Below are positions 6,180-14,397 of a stretch of 64,000 bases of DNA, piece by piece. The first letter of the stretch is position 1; each line of letters starts with the position of its first letter. Location: IMG/VR virus record IMGVR_UViG_3300014913_000759, positions 1 through 64,000 of that record. One strand, given 5' to 3'. This stretch comes from a virus. The notes beneath the pieces were generated by a model. The model had not been told where the DNA came from, searched no databases, and was given only the letters and a program-made list of their open reading frames with translations. Both the position numbers and the translations under genes were made by a program.

Positions 6180-6791
6180 TTATTTCCCCACTTTCCTAAA
6201 AGATTTTCTATGGTATTCACTGGCGCCATAGAGTCTAATCATTTCGATGTGTTCTTTGGTTAAATAACCTTTGTTTTTTATCCAGTTATAAACTGGTAAA
6301 ACATAGTGCAACTCCGCCATAAGCTCGTCGCGCGTAGTCTTGGCTAAAATACTGGCTGCTGCAATAGAGATGGAAATATTATCACCCTTAATAATTTGTT
6401 GCTGTGGTAGGTGTAATTTTTTAATCTTTACGTTACCATCTATAAGAACATGATCTACATACTCCAAGCCGGCAATAGCCTTACGCATAGCTATCTTAGT
6501 TGCCTCTAATATATTAATTTCATCTATAATTTTGTTATCGATAACGCCGATGCCGTAATCACAGGTATTTATAATAACCTCACGCATAGATTCTCGGCGG
6601 CGAGGAGTCATCTTCTTTGAGTCTTTGACTTTTCCTTCAAGCGTGGACAAGGAAGCATCTGGCACCCTCACAGCGGCAGCGACTACAGGGCCTGCGCCGG
6701 GGCCTCGGCCTGCCTCGTCGACGCCTGCGATATAAGAGTACCCATCAGCCTTAAGCTTGTTTTCATAGTCATAAGATGGTAAAGTTTCCAT
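6180..6791 (-). CDS. rnhB: Ribonuclease HII
   Basis: 203 residues, near the usual length. The active site is complete: GVDEAGRG (Asp25, Glu26), LIDGN (Asp118), Asp137 in GDNIS, and the AAASILAKTTRDELM signature of the type 2 family. It cleaves the RNA strand of RNA-DNA hybrids and 5' of single ribonucleotides in DNA, which suits primer removal or ribonucleotide repair in the phage replisome. It starts inside a TAATG overlap with the upstream zinc-ribbon gene. Confidence 0.93.
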   Translation of the reverse strand: METLPSYDYENKLKADGYSYIAGVDEAGRGPGAGPVVAAAVRVPDASLSTLEGKVKDSKKMTPRRRESMREVIINTCDYGIGVIDNKIIDEINILEATKIAMRKAIAGLEYVDHVLIDGNVKIKKLHLPQQQIIKGDNISISIAAASILAKTTRDELMAELHYVLPVYNWIKNKGYLTKEHIEMIRLYGASEYHRKSFRKVGK

Positions 6792-7030
6792 TACTCGAGT
6801 CCCTCTATTATCTCTCGTGAAAGAGTCCTTATTGCTTTGAACTTCTCAAATCTTCCAAGGCTGTAAGTATTAATTTGCTGTTCGGCGAACTTGGTAAGGT
6901 TTTTTTGAATGTTTTTCTTACAAAAAGGACACCATACTTCAATAACAGGACCAAGTACTTTGGTGTTGTACATAGCCAATCCATGCATCTTGCCACAACG
7001 TAGACACTTAACAGTAATTTCACCCATCAT
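6791..7030 (-). CDS. Small zinc-ribbon protein
   Basis: 79 residues with two C-x2-C knuckles, CLRCGKMH at residues 9-16 and WCPFCKK about 25 residues later, giving a complete Cys4 zinc ribbon, then a helical C-terminus. A GAAGGAG ribosome site precedes the ATG at 7030, which overlaps the upstream stop as TAATG. The function is unknown. Confidence 0.65.
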   Translation of the reverse strand: MMGEITVKCLRCGKMHGLAMYNTKVLGPVIEVWCPFCKKNIQKNLTKFAEQQINTYSLGRFEKFKAIRTLSREIIEGLE

Positions 7031-7368
7031 TACTTGTCTCCTTCGTCTTCTTTTGTAGCCGTAGTGGTAAAGCGGCTTAGATCTCCCGTAAGAGGGTGAC
7101 CTGTACTCACTGGTGCAACTTGATTTTGTGCTGCCTTTTTTTGCGCCTCAGCTAACATGCTTTGAAGTAGTTCTTTGCGCTCCTTCTTACTCATCCAGAA
7201 CCAATCGGGCCTGCGAGTAGTGGGAATAGGCTGCTTAAAACCAACTTTTTCCACATCCTTCTTGAACTTGTCACAGACACGTCTTTTCTTCAGCTTTACT
7301 TTGGTCTTCTTAAAACTACAAAAGCCGCCTGTTTGGTTCAAACAAATACCACAAATCACTTTTCCCAT
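7030..7368 (-). CDS. Cysteine-motif protein with disordered C-terminus
   Basis: 112 residues from ATG 7368, which follows AGGCAGGTG; a longer frame to 7401 would begin within the promoter. The N-terminal 35 residues hold CGICLNQTGGFCSFKKTKVK and then RRVCDKF, a four-cysteine knuckle rich in Lys that I associate with small phage proteins of unknown role. The middle has an aromatic DWFWMSKKERKELL helix and the end is polar and low-complexity. It is driven by the promoter at 7390-7417. Confidence 0.6.
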   Translation of the reverse strand: MGKVICGICLNQTGGFCSFKKTKVKLKKRRVCDKFKKDVEKVGFKQPIPTTRRPDWFWMSKKERKELLQSMLAEAQKKAAQNQVAPVSTGHPLTGDLSRFTTTATKEDEGDK

Positions 7369-7389
7369 AATACACCTGCCTTTCCTAAA

Positions 7390-7417
7390 AACATAATACA
7401 TTTTTCACATATGTCAA
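7390..7417 (-). promoter_or_regulatory. Promoter downstream of the RNR gene
   Basis: TTGACA (7412-7417) directly abuts the RNR stop codon. A 16-bp spacer follows, then TATGTT (7390-7395). The -10 region GTATTATGTTTT is repeated almost exactly at the promoter at 43797-43824. The leader is about 15 nt. Confidence 0.65.
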
Positions 7418-9937
7418 CTATATTTCGCACGATCCTCCCTTACATTGAATCGGTTCCACGAGTCTATCAAACTTATAATCATAACAAGGAACATCTACAT
7501 AAAAAGATTTATCCATAAACTCCAAAAGATTAGGTATCGATACTTTTCTAACATATATTGTTCTGTCCTTATCTTGTAAAGTGGTTTCAACGCCAATTTT
7601 CTCAAAACACGAACGTAATTTTTCTACAGATTTTTTATCGAAACCATCTACATGAAATCTTACGTTTGTTCCATCTTTTTTTACTGAGCCATCTCCTACA
7701 AACCACTGCCTTAGAATGGTTGGTGTAAACTCTAAGTCTTCTGGTACCGTCTTCTTACCATTGGGATACCATTTTTTATACAAAACACCCAACTCAACGC
7801 ACGAAATTGATTTGTATCTATAGTAGATGGCGCTGTTTTCTCGGTGTTTATACTCGTCAATATTTCCAGACCTCACTAATCCCTCTGAAGAAAATACTCT
7901 ATCCAGCCAACACACATATTCATAATATTTTGAAGCGTGCGTATAACAACCTAAGTGTCCGCCGTTAACTTTATTAATGGAGCCATCACCTAACAACTCA
8001 CCTTCTATAAGTTCTAACAACAAAGGACTTATGGGAATGCTTCTATCCAATTTAATCAACTCTTCTCCTTCAAATTTAACTATATCATAGATTGTGTTTT
8101 CGTGACAACCAAAAATATTTCCAATCTCCTCATAAGTCATACCTTTATTATGTAAAAACCTTATCGTTTCTATATCTGGTACAAATCTTATATTTTTTCC
8201 TTTACCTTCGCGTACAGGAATACCATACTCTTTCATCCGCAGGGCGACAAGTGCTTGTGAAACTCCCAATTTTTTTGCCACTTTATGCTGCGGCAATCTT
8301 TGGTTAGTATACAAGTCTTCTAATATTTCCTTACTGATGTCATACTTTCTGCCCTTTTTTTCAACAGGTTTGTTTAAAACCTGTTGATTCTTACAACCGT
8401 CTCTATAAATCGCTATTGCTTTTAACCCAAATTTGTATGCCAGCTTTAAAATTTTTGATACATCCTCGACTGTTGCTGAGTGTGGTAAATTAATCGTCTT
8501 AGAAATTGATTGATCTATCCACTTACCAACAGTTGCCATGACTCTCAAATGCTCTTCTGGTTTTATTTCATGCGCCGTTACCAGAGCCCTAGGATAGATG
8601 TCTTTATACTCATCTTTAATACTAAAAGAATCTTTTATAACCTTATCTATAATTTTAGATTCATATTCAAAAGCGTAATACGGCTCTATAGAAAAATAAG
8701 AGTCGGATATTCGAGATGTAGACCCACTAGGTGCTATAGTCAATCTGTTAGAGCAGCGCATATATTTGTATTTCCCCTTAAATGAAGAATCGTCAAAATC
8801 CTGAAAGTTACCGCGCTCTTCGCCCAAATTTATACAACTCTCTAAAGACACTCGATTAATAAAACAAAACAAATTATCAATCATATCTATACTTTCCTGC
8901 GAGCCATAACGCAGGCCTAGCTTTATAAGAAATGGTGCCAGGCCGAAAAAATACAAACCTTGCCGCCTAGTTCTTAATGCAAACTCTCTGATTTCTGGTA
9001 TAGGGTACATACACATGTCAATATTGTTGTCAAGAAATCGGTGGCCTATATGTATTAAATATTCGAGTTTGTCCCAATCAACTTTTTTCTTGTTTTTTGG
9101 TCCCTTCAATATTTTATCTAAATTTATACCAGATAAATTACAACTTTCATACGGCGACATGCATATTTCATGGCATGGGTTTACTGAGTCTATAGGATAC
9201 TTAGGCAACGTATTAAACTTATTCATGGTGTCTATGAACACTATATTCGGGTCGCCTGCTCTCCAGTTTGATTCGGAAACAGCTTCCCACAATTCAATAG
9301 ACCTAGGATCGTCAGAGAAAAGCTTACTCATAAAATCGTCCGTACAAACCACAGAAATATTTATATTAGACCATTTATCGTTGTTTCTCTTCATATTAAT
9401 AAATTTTTCTACATCTGGATGCTCTATATCAAGAATGGCTGCTCCTGCTCCACGCCTTTTTCCGCCCTGTTTTATTGTTTCTATCATCTGGTCGAATAAA
9501 GTTATAAAGGAACAAACGCCAGAGCTAAATCCACCCGTTGACAGCCGAGCATTCTCTTCTCTTAGATTAGAAAAATTCCACCCGACCCCGCCTCCGTACT
9601 TAAAAATCATAGCACTATCACAAAAAGTTTTAAGAATAGACTCCATGCTATCCTTTATTGGTAAGGCAAAGCAAGAAGACAACATCGGAAATTCGGTGCC
9701 AGCGTTAAACAAAATAGGCGATGCTGGCATAAATTCTTGGTTTATCATACATTCATAAAAAAGTTCTTTATATTTTTCATAATCTCCTTTATCATAATTA
9801 TATTCTGCTCTAGCTATAAAATTTGCGACACGCCGGAATAATTCCTCCGGCGTTTTTTCTATATGATTGCCTCGAATATCTCTTAAAAAATATCTCTCTT
9901 CGAGTATCTGCAAGGCATTTTTTGAAAATTTGCCCAT
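7418..9937 (-). CDS. nrdJ: Class II (B12-dependent) ribonucleotide reductase with in-frame LAGLIDADG insertion
   Basis: Residues 1-526 form the RNR core. Cys89 (SSCFALP) is one of the redox pair, NPCHE (Cys255, Glu257) is the radical and catalytic site, and APSGSTS with SIEPYYAFEY forms the phosphate-binding loop. No NrdB-like subunit is in the window, and the N-terminal arrangement fits adenosylcobalamin-dependent NrdJ. It reduces ribonucleotides to deoxyribonucleotides. Residues about 527-826 are foreign: two helix-turn-helix segments, then LAGLIDADG motifs at 641-654 and 742-752. The protein ends with the expected redox tail Cys832-x4-Cys837. No canonical intein splice residues are seen at the junctions. 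The ribosome site is GGAGG. Confidence 0.85.
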   Translation of the reverse strand: MGKFSKNALQILEERYFLRDIRGNHIEKTPEELFRRVANFIARAEYNYDKGDYEKYKELFYECMINQEFMPASPILFNAGTEFPMLSSCFALPIKDSMESILKTFCDSAMIFKYGGGVGWNFSNLREENARLSTGGFSSGVCSFITLFDQMIETIKQGGKRRGAGAAILDIEHPDVEKFINMKRNNDKWSNINISVVCTDDFMSKLFSDDPRSIELWEAVSESNWRAGDPNIVFIDTMNKFNTLPKYPIDSVNPCHEICMSPYESCNLSGINLDKILKGPKNKKKVDWDKLEYLIHIGHRFLDNNIDMCMYPIPEIREFALRTRRQGLYFFGLAPFLIKLGLRYGSQESIDMIDNLFCFINRVSLESCINLGEERGNFQDFDDSSFKGKYKYMRCSNRLTIAPSGSTSRISDSYFSIEPYYAFEYESKIIDKVIKDSFSIKDEYKDIYPRALVTAHEIKPEEHLRVMATVGKWIDQSISKTINLPHSATVEDVSKILKLAYKFGLKAIAIYRDGCKNQQVLNKPVEKKGRKYDISKEILEDLYTNQRLPQHKVAKKLGVSQALVALRMKEYGIPVREGKGKNIRFVPDIETIRFLHNKGMTYEEIGNIFGCHENTIYDIVKFEGEELIKLDRSIPISPLLLELIEGELLGDGSINKVNGGHLGCYTHASKYYEYVCWLDRVFSSEGLVRSGNIDEYKHRENSAIYYRYKSISCVELGVLYKKWYPNGKKTVPEDLEFTPTILRQWFVGDGSVKKDGTNVRFHVDGFDKKSVEKLRSCFEKIGVETTLQDKDRTIYVRKVSIPNLLEFMDKSFYVDVPCYDYKFDRLVEPIQCKGGSCEI
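7460..8359 (-). mobile_element. In-frame HTH + LAGLIDADG homing endonuclease segment inside nrdJ
   Basis: About 300 residues lie between LNKPVEK and VEPIQ of the reductase. The order is HTH 1 (KVAKKLGVSQALVALRMKEYG), HTH 2 (YEEIGNIFGCHENTIYDIV), then an endonuclease fold with GELLGDGSI and RQWFVGDGSV. This resembles the LAGLIDADG_2 type, more familiar from group I introns. An intein would begin with Cys or Ser and end His-Asn, but neither is seen at the inferred borders. The domains fill the insertion, leaving no room for a ribozyme core. Borders are estimated from the VE dipeptide present on both sides. Confidence 0.65.
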
Positions 9938-9957
9938 CTATATAACCTCCGGTTTGT

Positions 9958-10395
9958 TTATCCAGTGTGACCAAAGCCACCTGTGCCTCTATCAGTATCT
10001 CCGCTCAATTCCAGCATTTCTATAAAGTGTGCTTTGTAAACCGGTGTGAAAATAATCTGCGCTATTCTATCACCTTTAAATATCTGAACTTCTTCTTTAC
10101 CTAAGTTTATCAGAGCCACACAAATCTCTCCTCTATAGCCTGAATCAATCGTTCCAGGCGTGTTAACAACTGTAAGGCCTTTCTTAAGAGCCAGGCCACT
10201 TCTTGGTCTAATCTGCGCGTCTACACCTTTAGAAAATTCCATACTAATACCTGTATGGGTTAGCCTTATCTCTCCTGGTTTAATAGTAAAGTCTTCTATA
10301 GAGAATAGGTCTGCCCCAGAGTCGTCATTGTGACTGTACGCTGGTGTCCTCGCATCCTTACTCATTTTCCTAAACAACACCTTTATGTCGTTCAT
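9958..10395 (-). CDS. dut: dUTP diphosphatase (dUTPase)
   Basis: 145 residues from ATG 10395, which overlaps the polymerase stop as ATGA and has a GGAGGAG site. All five trimeric-dUTPase motifs are present in order: DSGADLFS, PRSGLALKKGL, NTPGTIDSGYRGEI, RIAQIIF and the C-terminal RGTGGFGHTG. It hydrolyses dUTP to dUMP, keeping uracil out of DNA and supplying dUMP together with dCMP deaminase. It belongs to the nucleotide-metabolism operon with RNR. Confidence 0.94.
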   Translation of the reverse strand: MNDIKVLFRKMSKDARTPAYSHNDDSGADLFSIEDFTIKPGEIRLTHTGISMEFSKGVDAQIRPRSGLALKKGLTVVNTPGTIDSGYRGEICVALINLGKEEVQIFKGDRIAQIIFTPVYKAHFIEMLELSGDTDRGTGGFGHTG

Positions 10396-12302
10396 ATGTC
10401 TCCTCCGCACTTCTTGCAAACGACCTTCGTCCCATACTTATCATCAGTAGGAACAGCTGCCATTTCCGTTCCGCCACATTTCTTATCGCCATTGACTCTG
10501 CGCCCGCAAGCGTCTTTGAGCCAACAGTCTCCCACTAAAGCGTCTGATTCCATCGGAATGAGACTAAAGTATCTACCAAAACCATCTTTCAATGCATTTA
10601 CAGTAATCTCTGAAACTTCTTTAACCTGATCTTCACGAACTTCTACAATCACCTCATCGTGTACAGTAGAAATCAGCCGTGCGTTATAACCAGACAGCCG
10701 TTCAACCAAATAAATCATAGACTGTTTAATAGTATCAGCGTTGGCACCTTGGATACCAGCGTTTTTGGCCTGGCGCTCGATACTACGTTTTATAGTCTTG
10801 AAATTTGGATCAGTGTAAGATGGCATTCTGTAAAATCTTTTTCTGCCGCTAACTGTTTTACTGTATCTTTTGTAAACAGCATCTCTGGCTGACTGGTCTA
10901 AGAACTTTTTAACACCTTTATACCGTGCAAAATAATTCTTAATAATATCATCAGCTTCCTTCTCACTGATCTTAAGTCTTCTTGCTAAACCAAACTTAGA
11001 CAGTCCGTAACACAAACCAAAGTTAAGTGCTTTGGCGGCATCGCGCTGCTTAGGCAAGACTTGATCCATCGGAACACCAAAAGTCTCTGCTGCGGTTCTG
11101 GTATGTAAATCGATTCCTCTCGCATAACTTTCAACAAAAATAGGGTCTTGGGAAAGATTGCCCAAAATCCTCAACTCCGCACCACTCATATCAGCGGTGA
11201 TCAGCTTATAGCCTTCGGGAGCAATAAAACAACTTCTAAACATTTGTTTTTTCGGTATGTTCTGTAGGTTCGGCCTAGAGCTACTCATCCTACCTGTGGC
11301 TACCATCTGCTTGAACTGTGTGTGTAACCTACCGGTTGCCTCATTAATTTTATCTATCAGTGGTTCTGCGTAGGTTGAAACCAGCTTAGCATATTTACGA
11401 TAACCCAGTATAGAGTCGATTATAGGCATGCCTTTGTACTTGGCCAACTCGCCATTGCTCGTACTTTCCAAAGGCAATCCATACTTCTTAAGAGAGCTTA
11501 GAAGCTGCTTGGGGCTGTTGATATCGACCACTGATACACCAAACAATGTGGTCTGGTCTTCAACGTGCGCTAAAAGGTTGGCAATCTTTTTGCCCGCCTC
11601 CTGCATCTCCACCTCAGCATCACCCATTATTGCTCGCCACTTATGAACGTCCAACTTCATCCCGTTAAGTTCCATCTCACAAAGTGGCTTAGTAAATTCA
11701 AATTCTAACCGGCAAACATCTTCAAAACCATGCTCCACAATTTTAGGGAGCTGTAGGTTTCTAATCTCTGGCAGAACAGCAACGTCGTTTGAGGCATACT
11801 CAATCTGATAAGGCTGGAACTCTTGGTAATAATCTGCAAAAGTATCTCTGGGCTGCTTGTCCATAGCCAAACCTAGGTACTTCTTAACTAGGTAGTCGAG
11901 GCTCGACTTACCATGCAGCCCTAGATTAAAAAGCTGCTCGACAATCATTGTGTCATAGATATTTTCTACATAAAATCCAAAGTTTGCCTTTATCATCTCC
12001 ATATCGTACGATGCGTTCTGGAGAATCTTAAGCTGTTTGCCTGTGAGAATTGGTTTTAATACATCAATATGCAGGCTGCTGTGTGGCGTGTCGTGTCTAA
12101 CATCAAACACAAAAGCCTGGTTTGGTATGCCCAGCTGAACCAGTGAGACTCTAGAATTATGTGGGTCTAGGCCGGTGCCTTCCGTATCCATACTCAATAC
12201 GTCGTGATTTACCATTTGAGACATGGCCTTACGTGCCGATTCCTCGTCTGTTATATACTGGTACTTAGGCTTAGGCAAGGTGAGTACGCCGTCTGTTAAC
12301 AT
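10392..12302 (-). CDS. polA: Family A DNA polymerase with 3'-5' exonuclease
   Basis: 636 residues with no 5'-nuclease domain. The proofreading exonuclease lies at about residues 15-190, with DTEGTG (Asp39, Glu41), Asp117 and Asp173. In the polymerase domain, motif A is DMSGAELR (Asp371, Glu376), motif B is KQRDAAKALNFGLCYG (Arg420, Lys424, Phe428, Tyr432) and motif C is HDE (548-550). The Phe at 428 predicts discrimination against dideoxynucleotides. Residues 250-254 (QTTLF) resemble a beta-clamp-binding pentapeptide. The last 40 residues form a Cys4 zinc ribbon (Cys599, 609, 629, 632), an unusual addition. Replicative role inferred from its neighbours. Confidence 0.93.
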   Translation of the reverse strand: MLTDGVLTLPKPKYQYITDEESARKAMSQMVNHDVLSMDTEGTGLDPHNSRVSLVQLGIPNQAFVFDVRHDTPHSSLHIDVLKPILTGKQLKILQNASYDMEMIKANFGFYVENIYDTMIVEQLFNLGLHGKSSLDYLVKKYLGLAMDKQPRDTFADYYQEFQPYQIEYASNDVAVLPEIRNLQLPKIVEHGFEDVCRLEFEFTKPLCEMELNGMKLDVHKWRAIMGDAEVEMQEAGKKIANLLAHVEDQTTLFGVSVVDINSPKQLLSSLKKYGLPLESTSNGELAKYKGMPIIDSILGYRKYAKLVSTYAEPLIDKINEATGRLHTQFKQMVATGRMSSSRPNLQNIPKKQMFRSCFIAPEGYKLITADMSGAELRILGNLSQDPIFVESYARGIDLHTRTAAETFGVPMDQVLPKQRDAAKALNFGLCYGLSKFGLARRLKISEKEADDIIKNYFARYKGVKKFLDQSARDAVYKRYSKTVSGRKRFYRMPSYTDPNFKTIKRSIERQAKNAGIQGANADTIKQSMIYLVERLSGYNARLISTVHDEVIVEVREDQVKEVSEITVNALKDGFGRYFSLIPMESDALVGDCWLKDACGRRVNGDKKCGGTEMAAVPTDDKYGTKVVCKKCGGDI

Positions 12303-12311
12303 TATAGCTCC

Positions 12312-12599
12312 TTATAGCTTCATTACACCTCTTAAATTAATAGAGGACTCCGTGACGATTTCTACCTCATCGTGCGAATCTAAATACAAACCGCAACCAC
12401 AAAGACCTGGGTCTTCTGAAGATATGATAACACAATTCCTCGGATACAATCTTTTTGCGGGGTAGTTCATTCGAATATACAAATCTGTGCCAATAAGGAA
12501 CAAGTTACCAATGTCCACATCCCTAAATAGTCCTTCCTCGGTACAAAATATGTCTGTTTTAGTATACTTAGGGTACTCTGATAAACTCTTTTCGTTCAT
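12312..12599 (-). CDS. Hypothetical protein (95 aa)
   Basis: A small protein with alternating hydrophobic residues in the centre (GNLFLIGTDLYIRMNYPAKR) suggesting a beta barrel, and three cysteines, two of them in GLCGCGLYL. It lies between the clamp loader and polymerase genes and has an AGGAGG site at the right distance from ATG 12599. No family is recognised. The position suggests a replication accessory role. Confidence 0.6.
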   Translation of the reverse strand: MNEKSLSEYPKYTKTDIFCTEEGLFRDVDIGNLFLIGTDLYIRMNYPAKRLYPRNCVIISSEDPGLCGCGLYLDSHDEVEIVTESSINLRGVMKL

Positions 12600-12604
12600 T
12601 GCTA

Positions 12605-13663
12605 CTAACCTCCTTCGTTGAATTTCTTTATGGTGTCTATCACCTTAAACATATAATTATACATCCTATTATTCGCCGTCTTTCCGGTCTGATAAATAGG
12701 TTTGCCTACTACATCTAAAATGGCTGAGTATAATCTGCCTTTTCCATATGTGGGCGATCTCTTTAGGCACGCTGTAAAATACCCTTCGATTGCCAACCTC
12801 ACGCTTTCTGGCGGAATTTTCTTAAGTTTTCCATACAGTTGAACAGATTTTTTCCACTCACATTTATTCAGTGCTCTGCATATTTCAATAACCTCGGCAC
12901 TATCCTCATCAACCATAACACCAGTGACTTCTTTTGCTTCTTCCAACGTCCATGCACTCGAGTCGTTGATCGCCTTAAGCCAAACCAACGATCTTCTTGG
13001 TACTCCTTGTGACTCATCCGCAAGATATTTTAGAACCTCTTTGTTATATTCCATTCCTTCAAACTGCGCAACATTTTCGAGCAGTTCGTCAACCAATGCG
13101 ATAGAGATTCTCCCGAAATGCATCTTAGTACAGCGCTCATAAAATGCGGGATCGAGTTTTTCAGGCTCGTCAGTGCAGAATATAAAGTAGACGTGTTCAT
13201 AACCATCCTCAATTATTTTAAGAAGTGCATCCTGAGATGCCGGAGTAAGCTTGTGTGCTTCGTCAAAGATCATAACCTTGAAGCGTGACATGAATGGTGC
13301 CGTCGGAAGGTCTTCGATGATCTTCATGATGTCGCCTTTATTTCCATAAGCACCTACGTTTATTTCTTGTACATCCATGTGGTTATGGTTGAGAATTGAA
13401 GTACAGGATGGACACTTTAGACATGGATCTGTGCCCACGCCCTCCATACATGTCAGTCCTAAACCAATAACCCTCGCAGCTGTTGTCTTTCCGCAGCCAG
13501 GAGGGCCAGTAAATAGATGTGAATGAGGCAGTGTCTTGTTTTCTAGACCGCCTCTTATAAGCTTTTTGTTTGTTTCCTGACCTACAATTTCATCTACCTT
13601 ACATGGCCGATAGATGGTTTGCAAATCATTTGCGCCTGTCCGTGATTCTCTTTTAATTATCAT
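12605..13663 (-). CDS. dnaX: Clamp loader ATPase, DnaX (gamma/tau)-like
   Basis: 352 residues of the AAA+ clamp-loader family. Walker A is GPPGCGKT (53-60), the zinc-binding loop has Cys72, Cys81, Cys84 and Cys87, and Walker B is VMIFDEAHKLT (Asp135, Glu136). A YERC segment near residue 174 corresponds to the SRC arginine-finger region. About 140 helical residues follow, far shorter than bacterial tau. It would load the beta clamp encoded at 42515-43645. No separate delta or delta-prime gene is visible. Confidence 0.9.
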   Translation of the reverse strand: MIIKRESRTGANDLQTIYRPCKVDEIVGQETNKKLIRGGLENKTLPHSHLFTGPPGCGKTTAARVIGLGLTCMEGVGTDPCLKCPSCTSILNHNHMDVQEINVGAYGNKGDIMKIIEDLPTAPFMSRFKVMIFDEAHKLTPASQDALLKIIEDGYEHVYFIFCTDEPEKLDPAFYERCTKMHFGRISIALVDELLENVAQFEGMEYNKEVLKYLADESQGVPRRSLVWLKAINDSSAWTLEEAKEVTGVMVDEDSAEVIEICRALNKCEWKKSVQLYGKLKKIPPESVRLAIEGYFTACLKRSPTYGKGRLYSAILDVVGKPIYQTGKTANNRMYNYMFKVIDTIKKFNEGG

Positions 13664-13910
13664 TCCCTGTCTCCACCTTAGGTAGCTTCGGAGGCTTGGC
13701 CCAATGCGTTACCATTCCTGTATAATATTTATCATACGGTTCGAACTGAGAAGACCACCAATGTCCAAAAGAATCTACAAAGAAATAGGACATGGTGACC
13801 CATTTGTTTTCCAACACCACTAAATAAACTTCGTCTGATCCTGCCCAGCTATTCTCTTCACCATTAAACTGGACAGGGTCTCCGTCCTTCTCGATTTCGT
13901 GCCATTTCAT
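13653..13910 (-). CDS. DUF551-like phage protein
   Basis: 85 residues. It begins MKWHEIEKDGDPV and ends with VTHWAKPPKLPKVE, which resembles the conserved THWMPLPEPP ending of DUF551 proteins common in phages. The middle is aromatic-rich (YFFVDSFGHWWSS). Function is unknown for the family. The stop overlaps the clamp loader start by 11 bases. The ribosome site is weak (GGGAC). Confidence 0.55.
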   Translation of the reverse strand: MKWHEIEKDGDPVQFNGEENSWAGSDEVYLVVLENKWVTMSYFFVDSFGHWWSSQFEPYDKYYTGMVTHWAKPPKLPKVETGNDN

Positions 13911-13914
13911 AGTC

Positions 13915-14397
13915 TTAGTCCCATAGTGCGAAAAAATACCTTCTAAACAACCGCATGCCTAGGTTAAATTTTCTTCTTAGTGCTTCTTCTCTCGGCTTCC
14001 ACTCCTCTGGTGTATCGCCTAACTCCATAAAGTCGCCATCTATTAGTGCTCTACCGGCCTCAAAACCCTCGATGATTTTATCCAAGATCTCTTCCCACTT
14101 CCAGGTAGGGTTCTCTGCGTTCTCATCAAAGAGCTCTGCTGGTGCTCCGTGTAAATTTTTCTTCAACATCTTTACGCCGCCGACAATAACATCGCAGAGG
14201 TAGCCGTCGAAACTCCAAGTGTCCATATAAGAATAACCATTCTTGCCGCGAACAAAGAAACAGGGTAGTTTTACCCTGAAAAAGTACCGGACGTTATCAA
14301 CCTGACGATAACACCAGTAGTATACTTTTTCGTACCAAGGTGTTTCTCTACGAAGTTGCTCGAAAATAGTATCTATATCTTGAATTTTCTTCGTCAT
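13915..14397 (-). CDS. Conserved-type phage hypothetical protein
   Basis: 160 residues from ATG 14397 (GAGGAAAA site). The GYSYMDTWSFDGYLCDVI segment, followed by a helical region and a C-terminal helix rich in Arg and Phe, has the shape of a widespread phage protein group whose members usually read G-x-S-D-x-D-x-W-x-x-D. No catalytic residues or metal sites are evident, and no function is assigned. Its 5' end overlaps the 3' end of the propeller gene by 50 bases. Confidence 0.55.
   Translation of the reverse strand: MTKKIQDIDTIFEQLRRETPWYEKVYYWCYRQVDNVRYFFRVKLPCFFVRGKNGYSYMDTWSFDGYLCDVIVGGVKMLKKNLHGAPAELFDENAENPTWKWEEILDKIIEGFEAGRALIDGDFMELGDTPEEWKPREEALRRKFNLGMRLFRRYFFALWD

Noticed and set aside
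7418-8359. Group I intron in the RNR gene.
   Set aside because: The frame is open through the whole insert and is filled by HTH and LAGLIDADG domains, leaving no space for a ribozyme core; no conserved intron core sequences were noticed.
9015-9758. Open frame of 247 codons on the plus strand inside the RNR gene.
   Set aside because: It mirrors well-conserved RNR coding sequence on the other strand, has no ribosome site or family signature, and would be the only plus-strand gene.
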